Position numbers and translations under genes: made by a program
Origin: an uncultured Schaedlerella sp.
GTDB taxonomy: Bacteria > Bacillota > Clostridia > Lachnospirales > Lachnospiraceae
NCBI GenBank assembly: GCA_934435195.1
Contig: CAKSAJ010000038.1
Coordinates: 1 to 21,518 of the forward strand
Direction of reading: 5' to 3'
DNA: 21,518 nucleotides
In this document: piece by piece, positions 7,250-14,836 of the stretch
Numbering within the stretch: position 1 is the stretch's first letter
How the letters are laid out: every line of letters begins with the position of its first letter
Notes under the pieces: generated by a model
Databases searched by the model: none
What the model was told of the DNA's origin: nothing
Seen by the model: the letters and a program-made list of their open reading frames with translations, nothing else

Positions 7250-8614
7250 ATGATTCAGAAATTATTGATTGCCAACAGAGGAGAAATCGCGGTGCGTATT
7301 ATTCGTGCATGCAGAGAAATGGGAATAGAGTCTGTAGCTGTTTATTCAGAGGCGGATCAGGAAAGCCTTCATACACAGCTGGCAGATGAAGCAGTCTGTA
7401 TCGGACCGAGTGCTTCATCAGAGAGTTATTTAAATATGGAAAGTATTATCAGTGCGGCCATGGTGACAGGTGCAGATGCAATTCATCCTGGATTTGGGTT
7501 TCTGTCTGAAAATGCAAAATTTGCTCAGTTGTGTGAACAATGTGGAATTACCTTTGTAGGACCAAATTCTTCTGTAATTCAATGTCTTGGAAATAAGCAG
7601 GAAGCCAGAAACACAATGACACGTGCAGGTGTGCCTGTAATTCCGGGAACAGATGAGGCTGTGCTGGATGTGGAAACAGGATTAAAAGAGGCAGAAAGAA
7701 TTGGTTATCCGGTTATTATCAAAGCAGCTCTTGGAGGCGGCGGAAAAGGAATGCGTGTTGCATATTCAGAAAATGAATTTACAAAAGCATTTCAGACAGC
7801 ACAAAAGGAAGCAAAGATGGCATTTGCAGATGAAACCATGTATATAGAGCATTTTGTAGAACATCCGCGACACATTGAATTTCAGATTCTGGCTGATTCA
7901 AAAGGAAATGTAATTCATCTTGGAGAGCGTGATTGTTCTATCCAAAGAAATCATCAGAAGATGATAGAAGAATCTCCTTCGGCAGCGGTTTCTGAAGAAT
8001 TAAGACAGAAAATGGGAGAAGCAGCAGTGAAAGCTGCGAAAGCTGCTCATTATGAAAATGCCGGAACGATCGAATTCTTATTAGAGAAAAATGAAAAATT
8101 TTATTTTATGGAAATGAATACTCGTATACAAGTGGAACATCCGGTAACAGAATGTGTGACGGGATTGGATCTCATCAAAGAACAGATAAAAATTGCGTCA
8201 GGAGAAACCCTTTTAATCACACAGAAAGATGTTAAAATCCAGGGACATGCGATTGAATGCAGAATCAATGCAGAAAATCCAAAGAAACATTTTCGTCCTT
8301 CTCCGGGGCAGATTACAGAGTTACATTTACCGGGTGGTCAGGGAATTCGTGTAGATACGGATATTTACAGTGGCTATCATATTTCACCATATTATGATTC
8401 CATGTTGGCAAAGTTAATTGTCTGTGGGAAAACGAGAGAAGATGCCATTGCAAAAATGCAGAGTGCTCTTGGCGAGGTTATCATAGAAGGAATTGATACA
8501 AATGTCGATTATCAGTTTGAGATACTGCAAAATCCAGATTATCAGGCAGGTAATTTTGACATCGAATTTTTAAATACGCATGTAATTGCAGGAGTAAATA
8601 TCAATGAAATTTAA
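7250..8614 (+). CDS. accC: Biotin carboxylase subunit of acetyl-CoA carboxylase
   Basis: ATP-dependent carboxylation of biotin on AccB. 454 residues in the usual order: N-terminal biotin-carboxylase domain (KLLIANRGEIAVRIIRA), ATP-grasp domain with Lys158 and the glycine loop GGGGKGMR (162-169), catalytic region with Glu288, Asn290 and Arg292 in MEMNTRIQVEHPVTE, then the C-terminal domain. The gene follows fabZ by 11 bases, and its end overlaps the accDA start by 11 bases. Pyruvate carboxylase is unlikely because the protein stops after the carboxylase domains. Confidence 0.96.
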   Translation: MIQKLLIANRGEIAVRIIRACREMGIESVAVYSEADQESLHTQLADEAVCIGPSASSESYLNMESIISAAMVTGADAIHPGFGFLSENAKFAQLCEQCGITFVGPNSSVIQCLGNKQEARNTMTRAGVPVIPGTDEAVLDVETGLKEAERIGYPVIIKAALGGGGKGMRVAYSENEFTKAFQTAQKEAKMAFADETMYIEHFVEHPRHIEFQILADSKGNVIHLGERDCSIQRNHQKMIEESPSAAVSEELRQKMGEAAVKAAKAAHYENAGTIEFLLEKNEKFYFMEMNTRIQVEHPVTECVTGLDLIKEQIKIASGETLLITQKDVKIQGHAIECRINAENPKKHFRPSPGQITELHLPGGQGIRVDTDIYSGYHISPYYDSMLAKLIVCGKTREDAIAKMQSALGEVIIEGIDTNVDYQFEILQNPDYQAGNFDIEFLNTHVIAGVNINEI

Positions 8615-10331
8615 GCATATGTTTAAAAGAACTGCTGTGAAAAATGATGCAGTAAATGAGAAGAAAACCAGATTTTCAGCACGAAAACCAGAAGTACCGG
8701 ATGGTTTGATGAAAAAATGCAATGCTTGTAAAAGTGCAGTATTTGTAGAAGAGGTTAAGCAAAATAATTATATTTGTCCACATTGTCAGAACTATTTTCG
8801 TATGCATGCATATCGTAGAATTCAAATGATTGCAGATCCGGATAGTTTTGAGGAATGGGATAAGGGATTGCAGACAAGAAATCCGTTACAGTTTAAAGGA
8901 TATGAAGAAAAGCTGGATAAATTAAAAGAAAAAACAGGCCTGGATGAGGCTGTTGTTACAGGTAAATTAAATATTAACGGAACACCTACAGTAGTGGCTG
9001 TATGTGACGGGCGTTTTATGATGGCGAGTATGGGAGAAGTTGTGGGAGAAAAAATCACACGCGCGGTAGAGAAAGCGACAGAAGAAAAACTTCCAATTAT
9101 TATTTTCGCATGTTCAGGAGGCGCCAGAATGCAAGAGGGAATTGTATCTTTGATGCAGATGGCAAAGACCTCAGCAGCCTTAAAACGTCATAGTGATGAA
9201 GGTCTTTTATATATCAGTGTCCTGACAGATCCTACGACGGGTGGAGTGACAGCAAGCTTTGCAATGCTTGGAGATATTATTTTAGCAGAACCAGGTGCTT
9301 TGATTGGTTTTGCCGGACCACGCGTGATTGAGCAGACAATCGGGCAAAAGCTTCCGGAAGGATTTCAACGTTCAGAATTTTTATTAGAGCATGGATTTAT
9401 TGATGCAATCGTAGAGAGAAAAGAAATGCGCTCTACTTTATCAAAAATCTTAGATATGCATATAACAAAAACAGAACAAAATACTGAATTAGTAAAAAAG
9501 AAAGAACAGATGCAGACAGCGGTGGAAACGGACTTAGAATGTCAGGATAAAATGAGTGCATGGGATCATGTGCAGCTTGCAAGAGATAAAAACAGACCGA
9601 CAGGAAAAGATTATATTCAACTACTGTTTTCGGATTTTGTAGAAATGCATGGAGACAGATTGTATCGAGATGATCCGGCGGTAATAGGAGGAGTTGCAAA
9701 ATTTCACGGAGAGCCGGTAACGATATTAGTTCAGGAAAAAGGACATGGCACAAAAGAAAATATTGCGCACCGTTTTGGAATGGTGTCTCCGGAAGGATAT
9801 AGAAAATCTCTTCGTTTAATGAAACAGGCTGAAAAGTTTAACCGTCCGGTAATTTGTTTTGTTGATACACCGGGGGCGTTTTGTGGGCTTGAAGCGGAAG
9901 AAAATGGACAAGGAGAAGCAATCGCCAGAAACTTGTATGAATTGTCAGGATTAAAAGTTCCGGTATTATCCGTTGTGATCGGTGAAGGTGGAAGCGGTGG
10001 AGCCCTTGCATTTGCAGTCGCAGATGAAGTCTGGATGATGGAACATGCAATTTATTCTATTTTGTCACCGGAAGGCTTCGCTTCTATTTTGTGGAAGGAT
10101 AGTAAGCGAGCAAAAGAAGCGGCGGATGTGATGAAGATGACAGCACAGGATTTAAAAGCTCTCGGAATTATTGAACAGGTTATCCGAGAAGAAGAACCAC
10201 TCACCAGAGAAAATATGATGCAGCTTGAAGATAACATGGATGAGAAAATAAATTGTTTTCTGAAAAAATATAAAGCATTGTCAAAACAAGAATTGGTTCA
10301 ACACCGATATAAACGATTTCGCAATATCTAA
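8604..10331 (+). CDS. accDA: Fused carboxyltransferase beta-alpha subunits (AccD-AccA)
   Basis: A single 575-residue chain carries both carboxyltransferase subunits that are usually separate. The AccD part (about 1-288) has a four-cysteine zinc ribbon (Cys39, Cys42, Cys58, Cys61) and the crotonase-type segment GGVTASFAMLGD (213-224). The AccA part (about 316-575) contains DFVEMHGDR (344-352), VDTPGAF (420-426), and GEGGSGGALAF (460-470). A lysine/glutamate-rich linker at about 289-315 joins them, with no stop or frameshift at the junction. It transfers CO2 from biotin on AccB to acetyl-CoA. GGAG precedes the ATG inside the accC end. Last biosynthetic gene of the operon; no terminator follows before the MarR gene. 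Confidence 0.95.
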   Translation: MKFKHMFKRTAVKNDAVNEKKTRFSARKPEVPDGLMKKCNACKSAVFVEEVKQNNYICPHCQNYFRMHAYRRIQMIADPDSFEEWDKGLQTRNPLQFKGYEEKLDKLKEKTGLDEAVVTGKLNINGTPTVVAVCDGRFMMASMGEVVGEKITRAVEKATEEKLPIIIFACSGGARMQEGIVSLMQMAKTSAALKRHSDEGLLYISVLTDPTTGGVTASFAMLGDIILAEPGALIGFAGPRVIEQTIGQKLPEGFQRSEFLLEHGFIDAIVERKEMRSTLSKILDMHITKTEQNTELVKKKEQMQTAVETDLECQDKMSAWDHVQLARDKNRPTGKDYIQLLFSDFVEMHGDRLYRDDPAVIGGVAKFHGEPVTILVQEKGHGTKENIAHRFGMVSPEGYRKSLRLMKQAEKFNRPVICFVDTPGAFCGLEAEENGQGEAIARNLYELSGLKVPVLSVVIGEGGSGGALAFAVADEVWMMEHAIYSILSPEGFASILWKDSKRAKEAADVMKMTAQDLKALGIIEQVIREEEPLTRENMMQLEDNMDEKINCFLKKYKALSKQELVQHRYKRFRNI

Positions 10332-10338
10332 AAAATAG

Positions 10339-10367
10339 TGGTTTCCATCTTGTCAACGTGTTATACT
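10339..10367 (+). promoter_or_regulatory. Possible promoter upstream of the MarR gene
   Basis: TATACT at 10362-10367 is preceded by TGT, giving an extended -10. The best-placed -35, TGGTTT at 10339-10344 (17-base spacer), matches the consensus poorly. Because no terminator is visible after accDA, the regulator may be read both from this site and by read-through of the operon. No FabT-type palindrome lies here. Confidence 0.4.
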
Positions 10368-10462
10368 ATATTGGATTAGAGAAGATAAGGCATATTAAAA
10401 TAGAAGTGAAGTATTCGAAAAAGAATATGTCTTGAACAATAGAAAAGACAGGAGAGAACGCT

Positions 10463-10915
10463 GTGGATAACCGAAAGATAATAAACGATGTTCTTGTACA
10501 TTTATTTAATGAGATATTGCAACTGGAAGAAGAGGCAATTATTACAGAAGAATATAAAGATATCACCAATAATGATATGCACATCATTGAAGCGGTTGGA
10601 CTTGACGGAGGAAATATGTCCTCTATTGCGGCAAAGTTAAAAGTAACAGTTGGTTCCTTGACGACTTCTATGAATGGGCTTGTAAATAAAGGATATACTG
10701 AACGAAAACGAGGAGAGAAAGATCGTCGTGTCGTAAATATTTATCTGACTGAAAAGGGAAGAAAAGCATATCATCATCATGCAGAATACCATGAGCAGAT
10801 GACAGATGCAGTGATGAGACAATTAAATGAAGAAGAGATAGGAGTCCTTGTGAAGACATTAAATGGACTCAGCGAATTCTTCTATCAATACGAACAAAAA
10901 GAGAAGCGGGATTAA
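10463..10915 (+). CDS. fabT: MarR-family repressor of fatty-acid synthesis, FabT-like
   Basis: 150-residue winged-helix regulator starting at GTG 10463, with AGGAGAG at 10450-10456. The recognition region SSIAAKLKVTVGSLTTSMN (about 53-71) and the wing ERKRGEKDRRVVNIYLTEKG (76-95) are typical of MarR proteins. Segments such as EMH/DMHIIEA, VTVGSLTTS and DRRVVxxxLTxKGR closely resemble streptococcal FabT from memory. FabT represses fab genes when bound to acyl-ACP. The target is most likely the TTTGA-TAG-TCAAA site at the fabH promoter. In streptococci fabT precedes fabH; here it lies 131 bases behind accDA. The stop codon lies inside the terminator hairpin. Confidence 0.85.
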   Translation: MDNRKIINDVLVHLFNEILQLEEEAIITEEYKDITNNDMHIIEAVGLDGGNMSSIAAKLKVTVGSLTTSMNGLVNKGYTERKRGEKDRRVVNIYLTEKGRKAYHHHAEYHEQMTDAVMRQLNEEEIGVLVKTLNGLSEFFYQYEQKEKRD

Positions 10916-10934
10916 TCGCTTCTCTTTTTGTCTT
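10894..10934. terminator. Bidirectional terminator between fabT and glgD
   Basis: A perfect 15-bp stem (10894-10908 with 10917-10931) and an eight-base loop, flanked by a T run on the plus strand and an A run that gives a U tract on the minus strand. It ends the fab/fabT transcripts and the convergent glgCD transcript. The loop contains the fabT stop codon, so the upstream arm is coding sequence for the last residues of the regulator. Confidence 0.9.
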
Positions 10935-10953
10935 AGAAAATGTAATATAATGG

Positions 10954-12069
10954 TTAGATACTATCGTTTCTCTTGATATATCCAGGCTGTTCCGGTGTGC
11001 AAATTACTTCTTTTGCATGAATCAGTTTAGCGTACTTATCAATGATCAGATTTTCTGCATGCACATCTTCACCGATTGTTACATTTGGAAGTACAACACA
11101 GTTCTTTAACACAGCCCCTTTCTTAATATTACATCCACGTCCGATAATACTGTTCTCAATATCGCCTTCAACAGTGCATCCGTTTGAGATGATAGAAGAG
11201 CGGGCACTGGCTGTTTCTAAATATTTTGTTGGGCAAGAATCACTGGTTCTTGTATAAATTGGCCAATCCTCTTCGAAAAGAAGATTTCTTGTTTTTGCAT
11301 CCAGCAAAGAGAGGTTTGCATCGAAATAACTCTTTAAGTCAGTAACAGCGGCAAAGTATCCACGATGTGAAACTCCACGTACATCAAAGTCCTGACAAGC
11401 ATGATTAACTACTTGTGGAAGAGTGTACAGTGCAGAATGTGATGCCCCTTTCTTAAGTAAATCGATGAACAAATCTTTTCTCATAACATAAGTATCCATG
11501 AAAATATTGCGGTTTTTTGCAGTTGCGCGGTTCTTTTCAATAGAAAGGACACCTTTTTGTTTATTCAAATTCAAAATATCACAATTGAAAAAGCTCTCAT
11601 TTGCATTATCTACTGTATGATAAAGTAATGTGATATCTGCTCCGGATTCAACATGTTTATTCATAAGATCATCAAAATCCTGCTTAAATATCATGTGGCT
11701 AGGAGCAATGATCACATAGTCAAAAGGATTTTCTTCTATGTAAGCTAAGTTATCTAAATATGTTGCAATATCAGTGTCATACAATGAATTCTTTCGTTCA
11801 CCTTCAGAAAATAGTATATGAAGATGTCCACGTTTTGAATTGATATTATAATGACGACCTGTACCAAGGTGTTCTACTAAAGAACGCGGTTGTTTGTTAA
11901 GAAAAACTTTGATTTGATCCATTCCACTGTTTGTCATATTTGAAAGTGGAAAATCAATCATTCTATATCTTCCTAAGAAAGAAAATGCTCCGATTGAACG
12001 GTAATCCTGAAGTCCTTCCACATGGATCTGACTTCTGGAGAAATTAATGATTCCTAATGCGTCACACAT
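10954..12069 (-). CDS. glgD: GlgD, non-catalytic subunit of ADP-glucose pyrophosphorylase
   Basis: 371-residue homologue of GlgC with an N-terminal nucleotidyltransferase-like domain and a C-terminal left-handed beta-helix region (hexapeptide repeats such as NSIIGRGCNIKKGAVLKNCV). It keeps GRYRMIDFPLSNMTNSGM (33-50) but lacks the N-terminal glycine-rich GGRGSRL motif (here LGIINFSRSQIH), the RGTADA motif, and the catalytic Asp of GlgC: the SGDH motif is PSH (123-125). Known GlgD proteins modulate GlgC in a heteromer, which fits here. The ATG is one base after the glgC stop, with AAGGGGG inside the end of glgC as ribosome site. Confidence 0.93.
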   Translation of the reverse strand: MCDALGIINFSRSQIHVEGLQDYRSIGAFSFLGRYRMIDFPLSNMTNSGMDQIKVFLNKQPRSLVEHLGTGRHYNINSKRGHLHILFSEGERKNSLYDTDIATYLDNLAYIEENPFDYVIIAPSHMIFKQDFDDLMNKHVESGADITLLYHTVDNANESFFNCDILNLNKQKGVLSIEKNRATAKNRNIFMDTYVMRKDLFIDLLKKGASHSALYTLPQVVNHACQDFDVRGVSHRGYFAAVTDLKSYFDANLSLLDAKTRNLLFEEDWPIYTRTSDSCPTKYLETASARSSIISNGCTVEGDIENSIIGRGCNIKKGAVLKNCVVLPNVTIGEDVHAENLIIDKYAKLIHAKEVICTPEQPGYIKRNDSI

Positions 12070-12070
12070 A

Positions 12071-13210
12071 TTATTCTGCCCCCTTTACGCGTTTTGCTAC
12101 AAGTTCAATATTTTCGCTGTCTGCGCTTCCAACAACGGCATCTTTACCAATGTGGACACCATCTGCGACAAGGGCACGGGTTACAACGGCACCTTCTTCA
12201 ACAACAACACCAGGCATCAGTACACTGTCAATAACTTTTGCACCGGTTGCTACTTTTGCACTCGTAAATAATACAGAGTTTGTAATCTCACCATCGACAT
12301 CGCATCCCTGAGTAATAAATGCTTTGTTAATATTAGCATTTGGTCCTACAATATGAGGAAGAGTAGTAGAATCCTCTGTATAAATCTTCCATGAAGGATC
12401 GTTGAGATCTAATTCGTTCTTAGGATCAAGTAAGTCCATGTTAGCTTCCCATAAAGAATCAATTGTACCTACATCTTTCCAGTAACCTTTAAATTTATAT
12501 GCAAAGAGACGTTTTTCATCTGCAAGCATCTGCGGAATGATATCTTTACCAAAATCATGGCTGGAATTAGCATCCTTCATATCTGCCTGTAACATCTTAC
12601 GAAGCAGCTTCCAGTTGAAAATATAAATTCCCATAGAAGCAAGGTTGCTCTTTGGATGTTCTGGTTTTTCTTCAAATTCAATGATACGTCCGTCTTCGTC
12701 AGCATTCATAATACCAAAACGGCTGGCTTCTTTCATTGGGACTTCAATAACGGCAATTGTTGCGTCAGCATTGGATTTAATATGATAATCCAACATCTTT
12801 GCATAATTCATCTTATAGATGTGGTCTCCGGAAAGGATAAGAACATATTCCGGATTATAGTTGTTAACAAAATCAATGTTCTGTGAAATAGCATCTGCAG
12901 TTCCACGATAAACATCCAGATCAGTGTCTGCTTTCTCACGTGGTGGAAGTACATAAACACCACTGTTTTTTGCATCCAGACCCCAACGTCTTCCTGCAGC
13001 AACATAACTATTCAAAAGAATTGATTCATATTGGGTAAGCACTCCTACAGTATCGATTCCACTGTTCGCACAGTTACTAAGTGGAAAGTCAATGATTCGG
13101 TATTTTCCCCCATAAGATACTGCCGGCTTAGCGACTTTGTTTGTCAAATCATGAAGACGACTACCGCGTCCACCAGCTAAAATCATAGCAAGCATATTAT
13201 TTTGTTTCAT
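12071..13210 (-). CDS. glgC: Glucose-1-phosphate adenylyltransferase, catalytic subunit
   Basis: Makes ADP-glucose from glucose 1-phosphate and ATP for glycogen synthesis. The start at 13210 (MKQNNMLAMILAGGRGSRL) is preceded by GGGAGG on the minus strand and gives 379 residues; a start 15 bases upstream would swallow that ribosome site. Motifs: AGGRGSRL (12-19), KYRIIDFPLSNCANSG (36-51), YRGTADA (101-107), catalytic Asp129 in SGDHIYKM, FEEKP (179-183) for the sugar phosphate, and C-terminal beta-helix repeats. It forms a two-gene unit with glgD. Glycogen synthase and branching enzyme genes are not in the window. Confidence 0.95.
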   Translation of the reverse strand: MKQNNMLAMILAGGRGSRLHDLTNKVAKPAVSYGGKYRIIDFPLSNCANSGIDTVGVLTQYESILLNSYVAAGRRWGLDAKNSGVYVLPPREKADTDLDVYRGTADAISQNIDFVNNYNPEYVLILSGDHIYKMNYAKMLDYHIKSNADATIAVIEVPMKEASRFGIMNADEDGRIIEFEEKPEHPKSNLASMGIYIFNWKLLRKMLQADMKDANSSHDFGKDIIPQMLADEKRLFAYKFKGYWKDVGTIDSLWEANMDLLDPKNELDLNDPSWKIYTEDSTTLPHIVGPNANINKAFITQGCDVDGEITNSVLFTSAKVATGAKVIDSVLMPGVVVEEGAVVTRALVADGVHIGKDAVVGSADSENIELVAKRVKGAE

Positions 13211-13249
13211 TGAGTATCCTCCCATATTGCTTTTTCATAAGATAAATAT

Positions 13250-13278
13250 ATTATACTATGAAATAACAGAAAATACCA
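13250..13278 (-). promoter_or_regulatory. Promoter of glgCD
   Basis: On the minus strand TATAAT (plus 13250-13255) lies 17 bases downstream of TGGTAT (plus 13273-13278), a weak -35. The element TGGTATTTT containing this -35 occurs again 22 bases upstream (plus 13292-13300), two helical turns away, which may indicate an activator site that compensates for the weak -35. Confidence 0.55.
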
Positions 13279-13341
13279 TATAATTTGAGAAAAAATACCA
13301 AAAAATTTTGAAAAATAAGGAAAAAGATATATAAAAGATAC

Positions 13342-13397
13342 AAAAATCCCATTTAACTATGAAATTGTAAAACTACATAGCTAATGGGATTTTTTTG
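13342..13397 (-). terminator. Terminator of the zinc-ribbon membrane protein gene
   Basis: A long hairpin: 12 bp (13342-13353 with 13383-13394), an internal loop, then 5 bp CTATG/CATAG around a 14-base apex. A run of A on the plus-strand left side gives a U tract for the minus-strand transcript. It lies eight bases past the stop of the gene at 13405-14574 and upstream of the glgC promoter, so it serves the minus strand. Confidence 0.75.
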
Positions 13398-13404
13398 TTA
13401 GAAA

Positions 13405-14574
13405 TTAATTATCAAAATCATCTTCAAACGGGTCATCATAGTCATCTGACGGATCGTAATCATCAGAATCTCCTCTGGATGCAATTGTAAGAATCAAGAA
13501 AATTACTGCAAGAACAAGCCCTGCAATTGCACAATACAAAAGGTTGGCTTCTCCTTGGCGTTTCATAAATGCATATACACCGCCACCAAGATATAAAATC
13601 ATTGGTAAAATGAAAGCAAAAACAGAATTCGACTTCTGCATAATTAATAATAACAGTGCAGATACAAACATACATGCTGCAAGAATGGCATAAGTCATAC
13701 CGGCAGAAGCTGTATCACCGGACAGAATACCATCCAGACCTGCCATTAGTGCAGAATAAACACAGAAACCAAAGCCTCCGATAGAGAGAATTCCTAAAAT
13801 AACACGTAAGACGCGGAATCTGGCTTTTGGTTCGTATTCATCATCCAAGTCATCATCATCGTTCATATCATCATATGCATTCATTGTACGCTGCTTCAAA
13901 TCTGAAAGATCATCCGTGTTAGAAATCTTGTTTGATTTGTAGGATGGATCTGTTGAAAGCATATCTTCATAACCTTTGCGCATTGCACGTTCTCGCTTTG
14001 CACGAACGTGCTGAGGAGGGATATTACCATATTTTTGCTCTTCTGTAGTTTCAGAAGCAGAAGAGAGAGCTGTCTCTTCTTCAATAGGACGGCGTTTTTT
14101 AGGAGTGGCTTCTCCATCAGCTGTGCGACGTTTCTTAGGAGCTCCGTCTTCATTGACAGGACGGCGCTTCTTAGGAGTGGCTTCTCCGTCAGCCGGACGA
14201 CGTTTCTTAGGGGTTCCGTCTTCATTGACAGGACGGCGCTTTTTAGGAGCGGCCTCTCCGTCAGCCGGGCGACGTTTTTTAGGAGTTCCGTCTTCATTAA
14301 CAGGACGACGCTTCTTAGGTGCATCTTCTCCGTTAACAGGGCGAGTCTTTTTAACCGCCTTTTTCTCTTCGTCTGAGCGAGCAGAATCAGCTTCTTTTGC
14401 ATCTTCAACCGCTTTCTTAGCTGCCATTTTCTTTGCACGTTGTTTATCTAAATTCCACTGCTTTTTACAGTCTTTGCAAATCGCATACTGATTCATAATT
14501 GGTTCACCATTCTCATTGGTTCCAACTTGTTTCTGCTGTAATATAACATCTTTTCCACATAATGGACACTTCAT
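13405..14574 (-). CDS. Zinc-ribbon membrane protein with basic tandem-repeat linker
   Basis: 389 residues, family not recognised. Order of parts: a zinc ribbon (Cys3, Cys6, Cys33, Cys36); a charged Lys/Ala/Glu stretch to about 78; seven 12-residue repeats at 79-162 of the form P-(V/A)-(N/D)-(E/G)-x-x-x-PKKRR; an acidic stretch (DDMNDDDDLDDEYE, about 235-248); four predicted membrane helices near 254-276, 292-312, 317-337 and 344-366; and a very acidic tail ending DDPFEDDFDN. The basic linker might bind nucleic acid or another polyanion, or the acidic regions of its own chain; this is inference. AAGGAG precedes the ATG. It is a single-gene unit with its own promoter and terminator, divergent from the yerC-type gene. 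Confidence 0.85.
   Translation of the reverse strand: MKCPLCGKDVILQQKQVGTNENGEPIMNQYAICKDCKKQWNLDKQRAKKMAAKKAVEDAKEADSARSDEEKKAVKKTRPVNGEDAPKKRRPVNEDGTPKKRRPADGEAAPKKRRPVNEDGTPKKRRPADGEATPKKRRPVNEDGAPKKRRTADGEATPKKRRPIEEETALSSASETTEEQKYGNIPPQHVRAKRERAMRKGYEDMLSTDPSYKSNKISNTDDLSDLKQRTMNAYDDMNDDDDLDDEYEPKARFRVLRVILGILSIGGFGFCVYSALMAGLDGILSGDTASAGMTYAILAACMFVSALLLLIMQKSNSVFAFILPMILYLGGGVYAFMKRQGEANLLYCAIAGLVLAVIFLILTIASRGDSDDYDPSDDYDDPFEDDFDN
14089..14340 (-). repeat. Tandem 36-bp coding repeats, seven copies, 72-bp super-unit
   Basis: Seven consecutive 36-bp units code for residues 79-162 of the zinc-ribbon protein, each ending PKKRR. Protein units alternate between PVNEDG-type and PADGEA-type, and the synonymous codons for KKRR alternate too: the plus strand shows CGGCGCTT(C/T)TT in one class and CGACGTTT(C/T)TT in the other. 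The recently duplicated unit is therefore 72 bp. Copy number is expected to vary between strains. Confidence 0.9.
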
Positions 14575-14616
14575 ATGTATACTCCTTATTTTTTATAAAT
14601 TTTCTACAACATGAAC

Positions 14617-14645
14617 ATTATAACATTTTATGAAAGCAAGAACAA
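14617..14645 (-). promoter_or_regulatory. Promoter of the zinc-ribbon membrane protein gene
   Basis: On the minus strand TTGTTC (plus 14640-14645) and TATAAT (plus 14617-14622) are separated by 17 bases, followed about 45 bases later by the AAGGAG ribosome site and the ATG. Confidence 0.7.
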
Positions 14646-14771
14646 TGTTAAAATAGGTGTTATTTTGAAAAAATTGTGAAAAAGTATGGTTAATTGTCGA
14701 AAGGTGGAATTATATTTCAAAGAAAATATTTAAAATATTTGCATCTTTAGAACTTTATTAAGATAAAACAG

Positions 14772-14800
14772 TGGATTTTATGAGTTTAATGTGTTAAAAT
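14772..14800 (+). promoter_or_regulatory. Probable promoter of the yerC-type gene
   Basis: TAAAAT at 14795-14800 is preceded by TGT, an extended -10. The -35 position 17 bases upstream reads TGGATT, a poor match. The remaining bases between the divergent promoters (14646-14771) are AT-rich and show no gene. Confidence 0.45.
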
Positions 14801-14836
14801 ATTAGATAGTCTTTGAGTAACAAAGGAGTACGGCAT

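Noticed and set aside
14105..14340. PKKRRP repeats look like eukaryotic nuclear localisation signals
   Set aside because: The genome is bacterial and the protein has membrane helices; basic clusters of this kind arise from repeat expansion and do not imply nuclear targeting.
14008..14491. Two plus-strand open frames of 122 and 128 codons across the repeat region
   Set aside because: They arise because the 36-bp repeat keeps all frames periodic; they lack ribosome sites and oppose a gene with clear domains, promoter and terminator.
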